Positions 1 through 11,608 of a stretch of 64,000 bases of DNA are shown one piece after another; position 1 is the stretch's first letter; each line of letters opens with the position of its first letter. The translations under genes were made by a program, and so were the position numbers. Below the pieces are notes generated by a model, which ran no database searches, was not told where the DNA came from, and was given only the letters and a program-made list of their open reading frames with translations. The stretch is from the NCBI RefSeq assembly GCF_029784155.1, contig NC_073693.1:332572592-332636591 (forward strand), given 5' to 3'. Origin of the DNA: Uranotaenia lowii. Lineage: Eukaryota; Arthropoda; Insecta; Diptera; Culicidae.

Positions 1-529
1 AAGATTGAAATTTCGGATACCTAAATTTCAGTGGAATTCAACATCATACTGCTGGATTTTGGAAAGAATTAGCTAAATCTGGGGAATGTCATAAAAAAGC
101 TTGATAAGTTTAAAAAAATTCAATTCCCTTTATTATGTTATTTTAAGTAAGCTTTTCTTTACCGAAGAAATTATAAATATTCTGCTTAAGTTAATATGTT
201 CAAATCTTTCACTGTAACATCATGCAAAGAATTAATTTAAGCTTGATAAGACACGAATGCCGCAAAGATGGTAAAGTGTCTCAAATAATCAAAAAAAAAA
301 AAAAAGCTTGATATGAATTTTAAATTTTCTTGACCTGATATTTGCCAACGCATTTAAATTGATCTAATATCATGTTACGAGAGCTGACGATGAAGAAGAG
401 AATTCAGATTTAAAAGAATTATACAAGAGTATGAAAAAATCAAATGCCTTTAAAGTTATTTCAATTAAAATAACGTTCATTGAATTTTAATTTTTTTTTT
501 ATTAAAAACAATATATCTCTAATGTTGCT
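1..529. other. AT-rich intergenic or intronic sequence
   Basis: No supported gene. The stretch is AT-rich, with poly-A and poly-T runs and stops in every frame. It holds one SINE-like tail, listed separately. It could be the interior of the hAT-like element that ends at 599, whose other end is not visible in this window. Confidence 0.5.
249..305 (+). repeat. SINE-like 3' tail fragment (family A)
   Basis: The phrase CACGAATGCCGCAAAGATGG, followed by TAAAGTGTCTCAAATAATC and a run of about 15 A. Related sequence recurs on the minus strand at 15533-15570 and 49899-49945, each time at the 3' end of a SINE-like unit. Only the tail is present here; no tRNA-like head is seen upstream. Confidence 0.5.
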
Positions 530-599
530 CTTTCAAACTCTGAAATTTTGAAAATTTTAAGTTTTTGGCTCTTCTGACTCAAAAGGTTGCCGACCACTG
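530..599 (-). mobile_element. hAT-like element terminus
   Basis: Read on the minus strand from 599, the sequence begins CAGTGGTCGGCAACCTTTTG and continues into a phrase ending AGAGCC. CAGTGGT-type starts are typical of non-autonomous hAT elements. The partner terminus is not found, so the element is either truncated or extends left of the window. No transposase coding is visible. Confidence 0.45.
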
Positions 600-717
600 G
601 TCTAGACCATAACGGATTGAAAAACACATTTTAATTGTTCAAATTAGAAACCAAAAAGGAAATTTATTGAGTTTTCATCAAATATGTATTCTGGAAGTGA
701 ATTTTCAACCTCAAACC

Positions 718-785
718 TTGTTAAAGGAATCTCTTCGAGGAAACGCAAGTTTTATTGGGATCCTATATGTGTTTGTGTTCGTTTT
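718..785 (+). repeat. SINE 3' fragment (family B)
   Basis: AAAGGAATCTCTTCGAGGAA, then a phrase ending GGGATCCTATATGTGTTTGT. The same block ends the longer SINE-like copies at 38585-38805 and 42240-42460, and occurs reversed at 18725-18940. The tRNA-like head is missing here, as in a 5'-truncated copy. Confidence 0.55.
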
Positions 786-1568
786 AAAGGTAATATTTCG
801 ATTTGAGTCCTAGTTTTTTTTTCCAATGATAACATTCAATATCCTAATGTGAATTTGAATCCTTTAATTGAAATATCATGTCATGTGGAGTGATAGATTA
901 ACTTCTCTTATTTCTCATGAACAACAATTGCCTGGAATGTAACTTAAAAAAATTGGATCAAAATAATATTATTTACGGAGATTGTTCTACACATCACACT
1001 CAATATTAGTTTCATGCGCTGTTTCATCATTAGTTTATTTTTATGTGCATATTCGACGTTATGGCTGGAATTTTATGATTCCATGTTAAGTTTAATTTGA
1101 CAAGATATCAATAAAAGTTTTCTTCTCAGGTCAGAGTACTTTGTAAACAATCAAAACTTAGCATTTTGAATGAAAATTTTCCTTTTTTGGGATCAAATTT
1201 CTTTATCGTTTTTTCGCGATGCAGACACCATTCATTTTTGGCAACACGCTCGGAAACTTTGTGTTTGCCTAAATAGAATCGAGCCAAAATCGAACGGACC
1301 TTTTAATCATTTTTTTTTGAATTTATGACTACCATTGTTATAACTAGGCTGAAACAAATATCCAATTCTTCTTTTGCCATCCCTTTCCGCCTTTGATCTT
1401 TTTCGAAAATCCAGAAGGAGGAAATAAATAAAATTTACGAAGAGACTATATACAATGCTTTGACCAAATCTATTTTCCAATGATTTTTTCTGCATTTTTG
1501 ATGATAAATATTTCTTTAGACTATTGATAAAATTACACATAAATATAATTTCTGCAACATTCAATACG
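786..1568. other. AT-rich sequence without a recognisable gene
   Basis: No ORF with protein-like features, no tRNA and no clear repeat boundary. The longest open frame near its right edge (minus strand, 1307-1618) runs across the border of the 1571 element and has no recognisable motif. Confidence 0.5.
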
Positions 1569-2049
1569 TAGGGGAGATGAGGGCATAACGAGCACCCGAG
1601 GCATAATGAGAAGTCCATTTTTCTACATAAGTACGTATTTTCTTAAACAAATTTTCATGAGGACTTGTTTCGTACTACCTATAGTATTAATTTTTCACCA
1701 AAAAAGAAATATCCTTTTCATATTTACAGAAATATTAAATAATAACCAGCTAGGTTCTCAAGTGACGAAAATATTATAATTTTTGAGCACCACCAAATAA
1801 GCTTTTATGACCTTTAAATCATCTTGATCTGAAATGTACGCACTGCAACATGATCTACACATTGTTTCTAAATTTTCAGCATCATAAAATTTTTGATTTT
1901 TCACTTTAATGAATTGTAAAACGCGTTTTTACTTTAATTTGTTCACTAGAGGCGAACAGAGCACTTTCAATGAAGCATATTGAGCATTTTCTGCCGGAGA
2001 ATCTAGCAGCGAATTCAACTGAATAATAGAGCTACAGCTTAACTTGTAT

Positions 2050-2135
2050 CGTCTGACGATTTGGCCTATTGGTTAGATGTCGGAGAGGTAATCAGTAGAC
2101 TCGAGTTCGATTCCTGTTCGAGGGGATTTTTTTTT
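2050..2135 (+). repeat. tRNA-like Pol III unit or SINE head
   Basis: An A-box-like TGGCCTATTGG (2062-2072) is followed about 30 bp later by a B-box-like GAGTTCGATTCC (2103-2114) and then a run of nine T (from 2127), which would act as a Pol III terminator. The predicted transcript is about 80 nt. A clean cloverleaf with a matched acceptor stem is not obvious, so it is more likely a tRNA-derived SINE head or tRNA pseudogene than a working tRNA. Confidence 0.45.
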
Positions 2136-3520
2136 GCACATACCATTCATGATTGATTTTTTTTTATTGTTACATTACACGGCTAATAGCATCAAAGCAT
2201 CATCCGTCAAACAAAACACCAGAAACATAATGTATGAACATGTGTTAATTCTTTGAATTCTACAAACAGACCTAGATTATTTTGTTTTTGCTTTGTTTGA
2301 TGAATCTACGCCTCACCGTTTAGTGCAATCATGATCATAAATGATAAATGAAGAAAAAAAAATCATTATGCCTTCATTAATGGTGCTCATACTGCCTGGA
2401 GGCAACACTGCCAGCGCGAAAGTACTCGATATATCTATAGATCCAAGCGTATTTTTTTTGGAAATTAATCCGAAAAGAAGTGTCGGAAATTGAAAATTTA
2501 TAGTTAGACTTCAGTGCTTCGAAGGTCTTAAAGTGAAGAAAGTGGTGTTTTATCGTTTAGAAGCTTACAAGAACAAAGCATATTTTCCTAATGACCGACA
2601 CGATGGGGCCAGCGTTACGCCTCCCGGAACAAACTTGGTGTGCTGATTAGAAGAAGGAACATTCTACACATCCGACGAGCGACAAGGCCCCACTTTTTCT
2701 CAGGATAAGTACCTTTTTTCATTCTTTTATCTTCTTTTATTTTCGAAATTTATTATGGCTTATAAAATGAAATTATTTTGATAATTTCGATTAGAGAAAA
2801 CCATAATATTGCTAGACATTTTGTTAGCCTGAAATATTTCACGGTCATCATTTCATTTCGTGCAAGCTTGAACGCAAATTTTGGCTCGATGAAAAGTTTC
2901 TCGAGAAACGCAACTTTTGGTTGATTGTTTTGAGAAAGCTTTTGCCGACTTACAGGCGTTTTCAAGCTGGGGCTTCTCACTCTGGATAGGATAGAACAAA
3001 ATTGTCATTGTGCTAGCTCAAATATGACTCTTCTACAAATTAAATTATATTTAGCATACGTAGGTAGATTAGCTTAGTAATCATGGCTACTCCATCCTTT
3101 ACAAGATAAGTGTCACTAAGGTTAGACTCATTCAAACAGTTGCATTTATGGACTTTCTCAATTGACATGACTTTCAACTTCATGGAATCTTGATCAAGCG
3201 TCAATGATTTTAATTATTCCTTATTTTTAGCATTTATTAATTTATTTTAAACGATTAACCTTCTAGTAACGATAGCATCCTGCCAACGACTCATTAAATT
3301 CGTATTCATGATATTGTTGTAAATTTGATGTATTTAATGATTTCCCAAATGATAAGTCCATTATCATATGAAAATATATTTATATTTTTCTATTATAATA
3401 TGTTATGATTAATTGTGCTCTTATTTACTACTGTATTCTGTTTAGCAAAGTTCATATGAAATGATCATTTTTTTACAGGCTTAAACGAAGAGGTAAGCAA
3501 AATAAAACATATGTCAACAC

Positions 3521-3560
3521 AAGCAGAAATTGTTAGTGTTAAGCAGAAATTGTTAGTGTT
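3521..3560. repeat. 20 bp perfect tandem duplication
   Basis: AAGCAGAAATTGTTAGTGTT occurs twice back to back, at 3521-3540 and 3541-3560. This is probably recent replication slippage within the 3.1 kb element. Confidence 0.9.
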
Positions 3561-4671
3561 AAAAATTTACTAAGAACTTCTGCTTTTGTTGATAACAATG
3601 CATTCGATTATTTATTAAAAATAGATATTTAATTCCGGATAAAATGTCCAATACTGTATAGGGAAGAATGACCCTGGTTGTTAAGCTCCCTTGAAAAAAA
3701 AACCAATACTGCATCATTGCCTAATCGATTGGAATGATTTAGACTGAAGACTGGACATGAACATGAATATAATTCCACAATAATGTATGACCACAAAAAG
3801 TATATCTAAATAACGACATTACACATCTTCACTATTTTTTTTAAATAAGAAATCGCGAAGGAACTCTACATCTGATATATCTTATATCACATCGAGCAAA
3901 AATAATATGATTATGTTAATTATTTTTAACTTTCAGCTCCTTCAACCGGCATTTAAATATACTCCAATATATATTACTTTATTTCCATTTTTATCCATTA
4001 TATTAATTTTCATCCATAACATTTTAAACCTATATATTCATTATTGAACTTAACCATTAACTAAATACGTGCCGATCTTCTATTGGATGTATTGGAGTGC
4101 TATAGTAATAGAATAAGGCAATTATATTTCTTTAGTACTCGAATATATCAACTTTAAAAGATTGAAAGTCTAATCATAATTACACGACCCATTTGGTCAT
4201 GCGGCTATGATTGGGCGGGGCTTATTGACAATGAAAGTAACCTCGGAATGTGCAGCTAGGTCTCTGTCATTCTGAAATGGGTTGCTGGAATTTCAATAGA
4301 GCTAACACCTCCAGCACCCGCAATTGGACAATTTTAATCAAATAGATTAAAATTGACCCTTTTGCATAACATACCTGCCAGCTCAGGGGGTCGTTGGATG
4401 GAACACACACACACACACATTAATGGTGCTCATACTGCCTCGGGGGGTTTCTCATTATGCCTCTACAGTGACTGGTTTTCAGCTTTCGGCAAAATTTTTA
4501 AAAATGCATCTTTACACGTTTTTATCTACTTTTTCAAGTTTCATCCAATTAGACAATAGACTATTTGAGTGTCGGAACACGAAACAATGATGTAATTCAC
4601 ATATTACAGCTGTTCTCTATGGTTAAATAAGCATTTTCCTTAAGGTGCCCATTATGCCCTCATCTCCCCTA

Positions 4672-5304
4672 TCACTAGCATTAAAAAATTATTTGAGCAA
4701 AGTTCTGGATCATAAACACAATTCACAAAAAAACGGTTTACAATTTTGGCTTCTTCTAGACTGATTTTTATTAATACAGTGTTTTTTTTTATTATATCAT
4801 GATCAAAAATATGTTGGCGTGAATTTGTCAAAAACGAGAATTTAGTGAAACTGTAAAAATATCGTTTTTGATGATCATAATGATTTTTAATCGATTCTAA
4901 AGTAATAGATATGACTCATAATGATGAGTTTTAATCATTTTTAATGGTAAAATAATTTATTTTTCGAAATATTATTCTCATTAGCTATTTCTTGAATCAG
5001 TCAATTTAAATGTATCATGATGTGAATCAATGTTCTTTAAATGGTTAATATGTTTTAGCAATTTGCTTGCAATCAGCAAGGAGAGCTGTTGAAATTATCT
5101 TTCAACTCGTAAAATTACCAAAAGAAATCCGGAGCTTCGAAATTCTAATTTTTATGCCAAATAATTTAAAAATGCATGAAGAGTCGAGATTTGATGTTAT
5201 TTCAGAAGCAATTTTTTGGTTTTTCAAAAAACGGCTAAGCCTCAGAAACTCGATTTTTGGAGAATTTTTTTTTCTAGATAACACCAGATCTCGCCGTTCC
5301 CTCA
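4672..5304. other. AT-rich sequence, nothing recognised
   Basis: Between the right end of the TA element and the foldback element. Two antisense open frames of about 100 residues overlap the border at 5067-5423; neither has recognisable motifs and both run into the foldback arm. Confidence 0.5.
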
Positions 5305-5315
5305 ATTGCTTGATT

Positions 5316-6131
5316 AGACTGAGTCGATTTGGGATCATTTTTGAATTTCTCAAACCCTGGGGTCTTAAAAGCTTCGTTTTGGTCCAAAACTCATCCATGA
5401 TTTTTTGCAGAATTTTTAAGTAACGTTTACATGAGTAATTTTGAACTTTTAGGTTTGTATGGGAAAATTGAATATTTTGTACTGAAAAATCAGCATCATT
5501 TTTGTTTCTTCTGTGCAGCTGAGCCTGCTAATGGTTTTTGTGCCAATTTATAAATTTATTACAGGAAATTTTCCGCTGAACAACTTTGTCGAATATCATA
5601 ACTTCGTGTCTTTTTAGACAAAAAAGTTACTAGCACTTTAACAGGTGTATGTCTTTTGGCATTGATAAACAAGAAATTCAATTGAAACCGCTGCTGGGTG
5701 CCTAGCAAAGTATTGCAAGACCATTTTTCATGCCATACTCCGTGGGGCATAAGCAGTGGTGTCAATTGAATTCATGGTTTATCAATCCAAAAAGACATAC
5801 ACCTGTTAAACAGTTAATAACTTTTTTGTCTAAAAAGATACGAAGTTACCGTCTTCGACAAAGTTGTTCAGCGGAACATTTCCTTGAAGGAATTTATAAA
5901 TTGGCACAAAAACCATTAGCAGGCTCGGCTGCACAGAAGAAACAAAAATGATGTTGATTTTTCAGTACAAAATATTCAATTTTCCCATACAAACCTAAAA
6001 GTTCAAATTTACTCATGTAAACGTTACTTAAAAATTCTGCAAAAAATCATGGATGTGTTTTGGACCAAAACAAAGCTTTTAAGACCCCAGGGTTTGAGAA
6101 ATTCAAAAATGTCCCCAAATCGACTCAGTCT
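5316..6131. mobile_element. Foldback element with long inverted arms and about 10 bp target duplication
   Basis: Two arms of about 380 bp (5316-5694 and 5752-6131) are inverted copies separated by about 57 bp. One 66 bp block checked by eye has a single mismatch. The outer ends read AGACTGAGTCGATTTGGG and its reverse complement. The flanks carry a direct repeat, ATTGCTTGAT (5305-5314) and ATTGTTTGAT (6132-6141), a 9-10 bp target-site duplication. Long arms plus a 9-10 bp duplication suggest a foldback or Mutator-like origin (inference). Open frames inside are mirror images of each other and are not genes. Confidence 0.75.
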
Positions 6132-6141
6132 ATTGTTTGAT

Positions 6142-6720
6142 AGCATAAGTTGTGATCAAAGACAAAAAAAAAACAAGTTCAACGTTAAAAACTTCCTTGG
6201 AGTATATGTTGAAGCTTTCGATAGATAAAAGCGGATTTCATATTCAAATGATCTGGCAAATAATTCAACTATTCAATGACCGTTTTTAAATAACCAGTGA
6301 ACTAAACAACTATAAAAATAACAGTTATGAACACCTTCCATATTATTTTTATGCATTTAAACTATCAACTATTTTTTTAAAAACAATAATTGTAATAAGA
6401 TCGCTAATAGTAGCTAATAGTCAAATATCCATGATAATATGTTTGCATCTGAGAGTCATAAACGTATAAAATTATTCGTAAAAAACATTATAACAGATTT
6501 TTAAGGCATTAACTCATTGTAATTGCTATTGCGCATAAGTTTTTGTGTTGAAACAAATTTCTACAACATAATTTTATGTTCAAAAAGCAGTTCAAATTTC
6601 CAAATGCAGTAGATTTCTATAAATACGTTGTTCCTCAAGTTTGCTAATGACAAACTACCCTTTTAGGGCATAAAATCGTAACTTTATAAAGCTTTCAAAG
6701 GATCACTTGTCTTGTACAAC
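6142..6720. other. AT-rich sequence, nothing recognised
   Basis: No ORF with protein-like features, no repeat border and no RNA gene seen. Confidence 0.5.
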
Positions 6721-7937
6721 ATCATCGGATGATCTTTCATCCAAGAGTTGCAAAAATTAAGTTACAACCTTTGAAACCACTTTGGCTCGAAACTATTAAG
6801 CCCATCCATACTGTTCAATTTATCCACTTCAAAGTGCATTTTCACTCCACAAAATTCAATTCCGCAAAAGTAGAACATTCCGGCCAGTCGACCAGCAGCT
6901 CCCTGAACCGTATCCTGAAGAAACCTAATTGAAAAGTTTGTCACCTCCGTTCGGCCAGAGATGACTATCAGGAACTTTTTCGTCGGCTCCATCATCTTGA
7001 TGCTCTGCTCTGTTCGTCTCTTCTCACTCACGTAAGCTAAGCTGGTCGTTGTTTGAAGTTGATGTAATGTGCTGTTGGCTGGCTACTATTAGGTATATCA
7101 TGGTCCAATGCCAATGGAACGACCACAAAACACACTACACAACGAAACCTCCCGAATGGTACGTCTAACGTTAGGCAACCTTCTTCCACCACACTTTTCT
7201 TCTTCCTGCCTTGCCCGGGGGGGGGCAAATTGATGCAAAGTGAGTTTGGTTTGACACGATGACGATGGTTGGTCACTTTGCTTGCCGCTTTCCTGCCTGG
7301 CCTGACTGCCATCCAGGGCTTTTCATCTTTGGCAGCTGCCCCTTAAAAAGGTTGTGGGGGAGAGATCATGCTTCATTCACCTGAAAGAAGCATCATCCAC
7401 CCACAGCAACCCTGAAACAACACGAGTAGAGGGGGAGGGTGGTAGTATTTTGACTTGTTCCATATTCTAGAAGAACCATCATGTGACCAACGTCGAGCCA
7501 CAACTTCCATTGAATGAGAATGAGGCGGCCGGCTTTCCTTCGACTTCCATAGAACCTGAAATCTGAGAAAAGTACACATGTTGTGGTTCTGGTTGATGGG
7601 ACATCAATTTTTCCACAACATTGTTAATTTTCATGCTGGAAACCAGAATGAATGAGAGTGCGGTCCAGTCAGTCGGTCTTCTGGAGTGGAGCGTGGCAAG
7701 GTTCTTTTGAAACAAAAAGGCACTTTTTTCATGACATTCAATACTGGGTCCATCTATTGTTATATAGAGCAAGGTATGGGAACAGATAATTAAATTGGAA
7801 TTTGAATTATGATAAAAGTTCAAATAAACGAGATTTTAACAGATAAGATGATACAAAATAGTTATTTCTACTACAAGTTGCAAATAGTGGATTCGTAATC
7901 GTAAATTTATCCATTGAGGCTAATCGAGTTGGATAAT
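6721..7937. other. GC-richer island, no supported exon
   Basis: Base composition changes to a more GC-rich, less repetitive texture, with CA/TG and CCC/GGG stretches and a run of nine G near 7218. Open frames of 68-114 residues exist on both strands but overlap each other antisense and show no known motif. It reads like unique host DNA (intron, UTR or regulatory) rather than a transposon. Confidence 0.4.
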
Positions 7938-7939
7938 TA

Positions 7940-9229
7940 AAGGGAGATACGGTCAAAATTTGGTCAAGGGAGAATGCGTGTAAATCGGTGAAATCGTTTA
8001 TTTAAAAAAATCAAATTAAATTTCTTTTTCAAGTAATTCAGGAAAAATATTCAGTTAGGCTTCCGCTTTTCCAAATCCGAATTGCCGGGCCTTACCCTTA
8101 ACCCCTGCCATCAGATTTTGTACAACCACCTTGTCCACCTTCTTCGCCGCAGAAAGACAGTTTGCCTTAAACTGCTTCTCGTCCTTAGCAGTTTTTTGGT
8201 CTTCTTTAGGCTCCGCTTGACAATAGCCCAGTATTTCTCAATTGGGCGGAGCTCTGGCGTGTTGGGAGGGTTCTTGTCCTTGGGAACCACCTGCACGTTG
8301 TTGGTGGCGTACCACTCCATGGCCTTTTAACCGTAATGGCAAGATGCCAAATCCGGCCAAAACAGTACGGAACAACCGTGTTTCTTCAGGAAAGGCAGCA
8401 GACGTTTATTCAAACACTCTTTCACGTGAATTTCTTGGTTGACAGTCCCGGAAGCTATGAAAGTGCTGCTTTTCAAGCCACAGGTACAGTTGGCTTGCCA
8501 AACCAGATATTTCATCGCGAACTTTGACAGTTTCATGTGCTAGAAAATATCTGCTACCATTCCCCTTCCTTTTGTCCTATAAAAATCCTGTCCCGCAAGC
8601 TGCTTGTAGTCGGCTTTGACGTAGGTTTCGTCGTCCATTACCACGCAGTCAAACTTCGTCAGCATCGTCGTGTACAGCCTCCGGGATCGCGCTTTGGCCG
8701 TCGTATTTTGTTTATCATCGCGATTTGAAGTCACTACCTTCTTGTAAGTCGATAGTCCGGCTCGTTTTTTGGCTCAATGCACGGTTGTAGACGATACACC
8801 CAGCTTTTTTACGGCATCTCGGAGAGAGAGGTTAGGGTTTCGCTTGAAACTACCGGCAACTCTCTTTGTCGTCTCAGTGGCTTCCGGTTTTCGAGTTCCC
8901 CTCGATCCAGACTTCCTGGCTGTCGACAAACGTTCCCCAAACACTTTAATTAATTTTGTAACGGTTGATTTTTCAATTTTAGCGATTTTGCCAGCTTTGC
9001 GTCCTAGTAGCTCGGATTTTCGCGATGCGCGAGCAAAATTTTGATACGCTTCTCTTCTTCCTTGGACGGCATTTTGACAACTGAAGAGTGATTTCCAAAA
9101 TCAAAATAATAGCAACATTCTACACACACACACACACCTTCAAAATGAGGGGTGTTCAGGTTTTTTAAATGAAAAATTGAAAGAAATGCGTCAAGTTGAT
9201 ATTGACCAAATTTTGACCGTATCACCCTT
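7940..9229 (-). mobile_element. Tc1/mariner element, ITmD37E type, full length but dead
   Basis: About 1.29 kb. The left end AAGGGAGATACGGTCAAAAT and the right end (reverse complement AAGGGTGATACGGTCAAAAT) match over about 27 bp, with TA duplications at 7938-7939 and 9230-9231. It carries a degraded minus-strand transposase (8055-9072). A (CA)n run lies in the 5' leader near 9121-9137. A deleted relative lies at 46895-47345 and a leader fragment at 55340-55445. Confidence 0.88.
8055..9072 (-). pseudogene. ITmD37E transposase pseudogene
   Basis: Cut-and-paste transposase of the Tc1/mariner superfamily, acting on the element's own inverted repeats. The start MPSKEEEKRIKILLAHREN fits the ATG at 9072-9070. 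Then come a helix-turn-helix-like N-terminal region, the first catalytic Asp in VVMDDETYVKADY, the second in VLFWPDLASCHYG, and the Glu in ELRPIEKYW. The second Asp and the Glu are separated by 37 residues, which defines the D37E class. The natural end appears to be QFGFGKAEA and a stop at 8055. The frame is broken by a stop after PSY, further stops before AKKRAG, HMKLSK and KAMEWY, one frameshift shortly after the first stop, and one near the C-terminus after the IEKYW region. It cannot give active enzyme. Confidence 0.88.
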
Positions 9230-9244
9230 TAATGCCAGCAGATC

Positions 9245-9288
9245 ATGGCCGAGAGGATAGCATACTTGTCAACTTTCATGAGATCGAA
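9245..9288 (+). repeat. tRNA-like SINE head fragment (family B)
   Basis: ATGGCCGAGAGGATAGCATA followed by CATGAGATCGAAT. This resembles the A-box to B-box head of the family B SINE read on the minus strand at 18890-18950 (GGCTTAGAGGATAGC ... GAGATCGAGTC). It stops where hAT-like sequence begins, so the SINE seems to have been cut off by that insertion or lost its body. Confidence 0.45.
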
Positions 9289-10129
9289 TAATACCTATTC
9301 GGCCGAATACTTAGCTCCAGGGCCGTAGGAAGAACTGCCTCATAGGGAGGATTTTGGTGACAAAATTTCTCCTAGAACATTTTTGCTTGAAAAATGCATG
9401 CATAAAGAAGTGTGAAAAAAGTGATACAAAAAGTATCTCATTATTCGGGTTTAAGTTCTTATATATTAACAGTTACTCATTTCGAATCATTACTTTCGAA
9501 AATAAGTCCTAAACGTGATAAGTTTTTTTTAATGAAAAATCTTGAAGGCTCTATTTGAAAAAAAAAAACTTATTTGGGGTTCAAATCATCTTTTATTTAA
9601 CTCTTGTAAACTCGATACATTCAGATTTTAGTTAAATTTTTTTTGGAAGTATCTACAATATAAATAATGTTTAACGACAAATAAATAAAATATTTTTGTT
9701 TTGTTTTAGGAAATTTTGAATGTGTGTTCCAAATCTGAATTCTGCATTTTGATTCTGAATACAAATTTTGAATTCCTATCCTCACTGAAAATTCCTAATG
9801 ATGAAATTCCAATATTTTATTTCTGGATAACCATTATGGTATTTTGAAAGTTTAAATTCGGCATAGGAATGAAAAGTAAATGTTGCAAATCATTTTTTTT
9901 TAATATTCCGGAATGATGAGTTTCGAACATGTCAAATGAATCTTATTTTAGTTTTAAGTGCAAAACCAAGATTCGGATCATGATTTTGTTTTAATGATGA
10001 ACCAAACTGAAAATCAAGAACTATAAACTGGATTCAGATTCCATCATCCGGTCACGGGCAACAAATTTAGATTTATGAAAAAAAAAAATGGTACCAGTGC
10101 ATCGGAAATTTTTCAAACCTCCAGATATT

Positions 10130-10447
10130 TTTCCGCACTTATCCGAGCAGGAAAAATCTGAGCTATTTTATCTTAAAACCTTGCAAAATCCGGGCACACG
10201 ATTTAAAAAATTACAACCTAAAATCTGGGAAATATCCGGAGAAATTCTTCAATAAAAATCAAGAAGAAAAAATTCCAAAAGTAGTTTGTGTTCATCAAAA
10301 CACATCAGCCAGTTTATTTGGATAAATTTTGTTAAAAAAATTGTTTTAGACCAAAATATAAAATTGTTATAACGCAATTAAATTTTTTTTCGTATTTGCA
10401 AATGAGTAAAAACTTTCGGGAAAAATCCCGGCAATCAGGCAACCTTA
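10130..10447. repeat. Degraded 'GGCAACCTTA' family repeat
   Basis: Phrases such as AAATCCGGGC, GGGAAATATCCGG and a right end CAGGCAACCTTAG recall the better copy at 40349-40709 and fragments ending at 17757 and 46893. The left border is uncertain. It lies inside the 2.66 kb element. Confidence 0.35.
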
Positions 10448-10459
10448 GTGAGTCTAAAC

Positions 10460-11608
10460 TAGAGATGTACCGAAAAGTGGTATTCGGCGAACGGCCGAAT
10501 ACCGAATATCGACCTTTTCAACTATTCGGCCAAACGAATATTCGGCGGAATATTCGGTCGAATATTGTATTGAGTTTTCAATAGGAATACTTCTATTTCT
10601 AGTGCTATTTCTAAAAAAAACTTCTATTTCTGCCATTTTAATGTTCCTCATGTTTTTAAGTCAATTATTTCCAACCAGATATATCAGATCTTTTTTAGGT
10701 AGAGGTCTATTTCATTTTCAAAATGTCACCATTAGCTAAAAAGATATCAGATGACATGTAGGTTCTAGGACGTTAAGCACAAAAGAGATTGAATTCCAGT
10801 GAAATCTGGTACAAATATGTCAAAACAGGTGTTGAGCTATTTGAAATAGCTTTTTTTCTATTGGAATGGATGAATGTCTAATTTTTGCTAGATGTCATCA
10901 AAACAGTTGGCAAAAAGAACGATGATCTCTGACCTCAAGCATAAAATACTTTCTACGAAACTTATCTACATTTCTGGGTCTGAACTATTTTTGAAAAACT
11001 AGGGAAAATTTGAACAGAAACTTGGCATTATTCTCAAACATACAAGAGGAAAAGGAAATAAAATTACTTCAAATTGAAAGTTTTCATCGAACTACAGCAG
11101 CAGTGTTCAAATCGAATCTAACGAATAAATCTACTCTAAAAAGTTGTTTGATTACAATAAATTTAAAAATTTTCAAAGAGACATTTTCAAAAATCTGTAT
11201 ACACCCGGGTAAAATGCGGAAAGTTTAAAAAAAAATATGTGGCCTTCGCGGTAAGATTTAACTTTTCTCGAATTCTTTATTTGGTTTATGGGCAAGCCTT
11301 GATATATCAAGTAAATTAAGAAGAGTATAAAGCTATCTACAGTGCAAAATACACGGATTCATCTAAAATGTTTACCTGAAACCATAAGTTTTTGATAATT
11401 CCAAATGTTTTTCAACATTATTTTCGGATATTTTATAAATTATCTACCATGAGTTGAAAAATTTGAGATGTCTGTTTCTGTATGAATTTGAAAAAAATAA
11501 ATATTCGGCCTATTCGGCCGAACACCTAGCTCAACTATTCGGTGAGCCGAATATTCGGCTTAACGGTTTTTTGGCGGTATTCGGCGCCGAATATTCGGTA
11601 CATCTCTA
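10460..11608. mobile_element. 1149 bp hAT element with perfect 8 bp target duplication
   Basis: Termini TAGAGATGTACCGAA and TTCGGTACATCTCTA are perfect inverted repeats. Flanks GTCTAAAC (10452-10459) and GTCTAAAC (11609-11616) are an exact 8 bp duplication, diagnostic of hAT transposition. The subterminal regions are full of ATTCGG/CCGAAT palindromes (CGAATATTCG, ATTCGGCCGAAT). No transposase; an open frame of 72 codons inside has no motif. It is the innermost of three nested insertions. Confidence 0.85.

Larger units (their letters stand above)
1571..4669. mobile_element. 3.1 kb non-autonomous element with TA target duplication
   Basis: The left end reads TA|GGGGAGATGAGGGCATAA and the right end is its reverse complement followed by TA, giving an 18 bp terminal inverted repeat and a TA target-site duplication (1569-1570 and 4670-4671). 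The terminal motif recurs in weaker form inside (about 1601, 2368-2398 and 4418-4465), so the ends carry iterated subterminal motifs. There is no transposase ORF. TA duplication suggests mobilisation by a Tc1/mariner-type transposase, but TIR sequence alone does not fix the superfamily. A tRNA-like unit lies inside at 2050-2135. Confidence 0.75.

Noticed and set aside
5067..5951. Plus and minus frames of 68-118 codons at the foldback element
   Set aside because: They are mirror-image frames in the two inverted arms; no protein motif.
8082..9044. Plus-strand frames of 63-91 codons over the mariner element
   Set aside because: Antisense shadows of the minus-strand transposase pseudogene.
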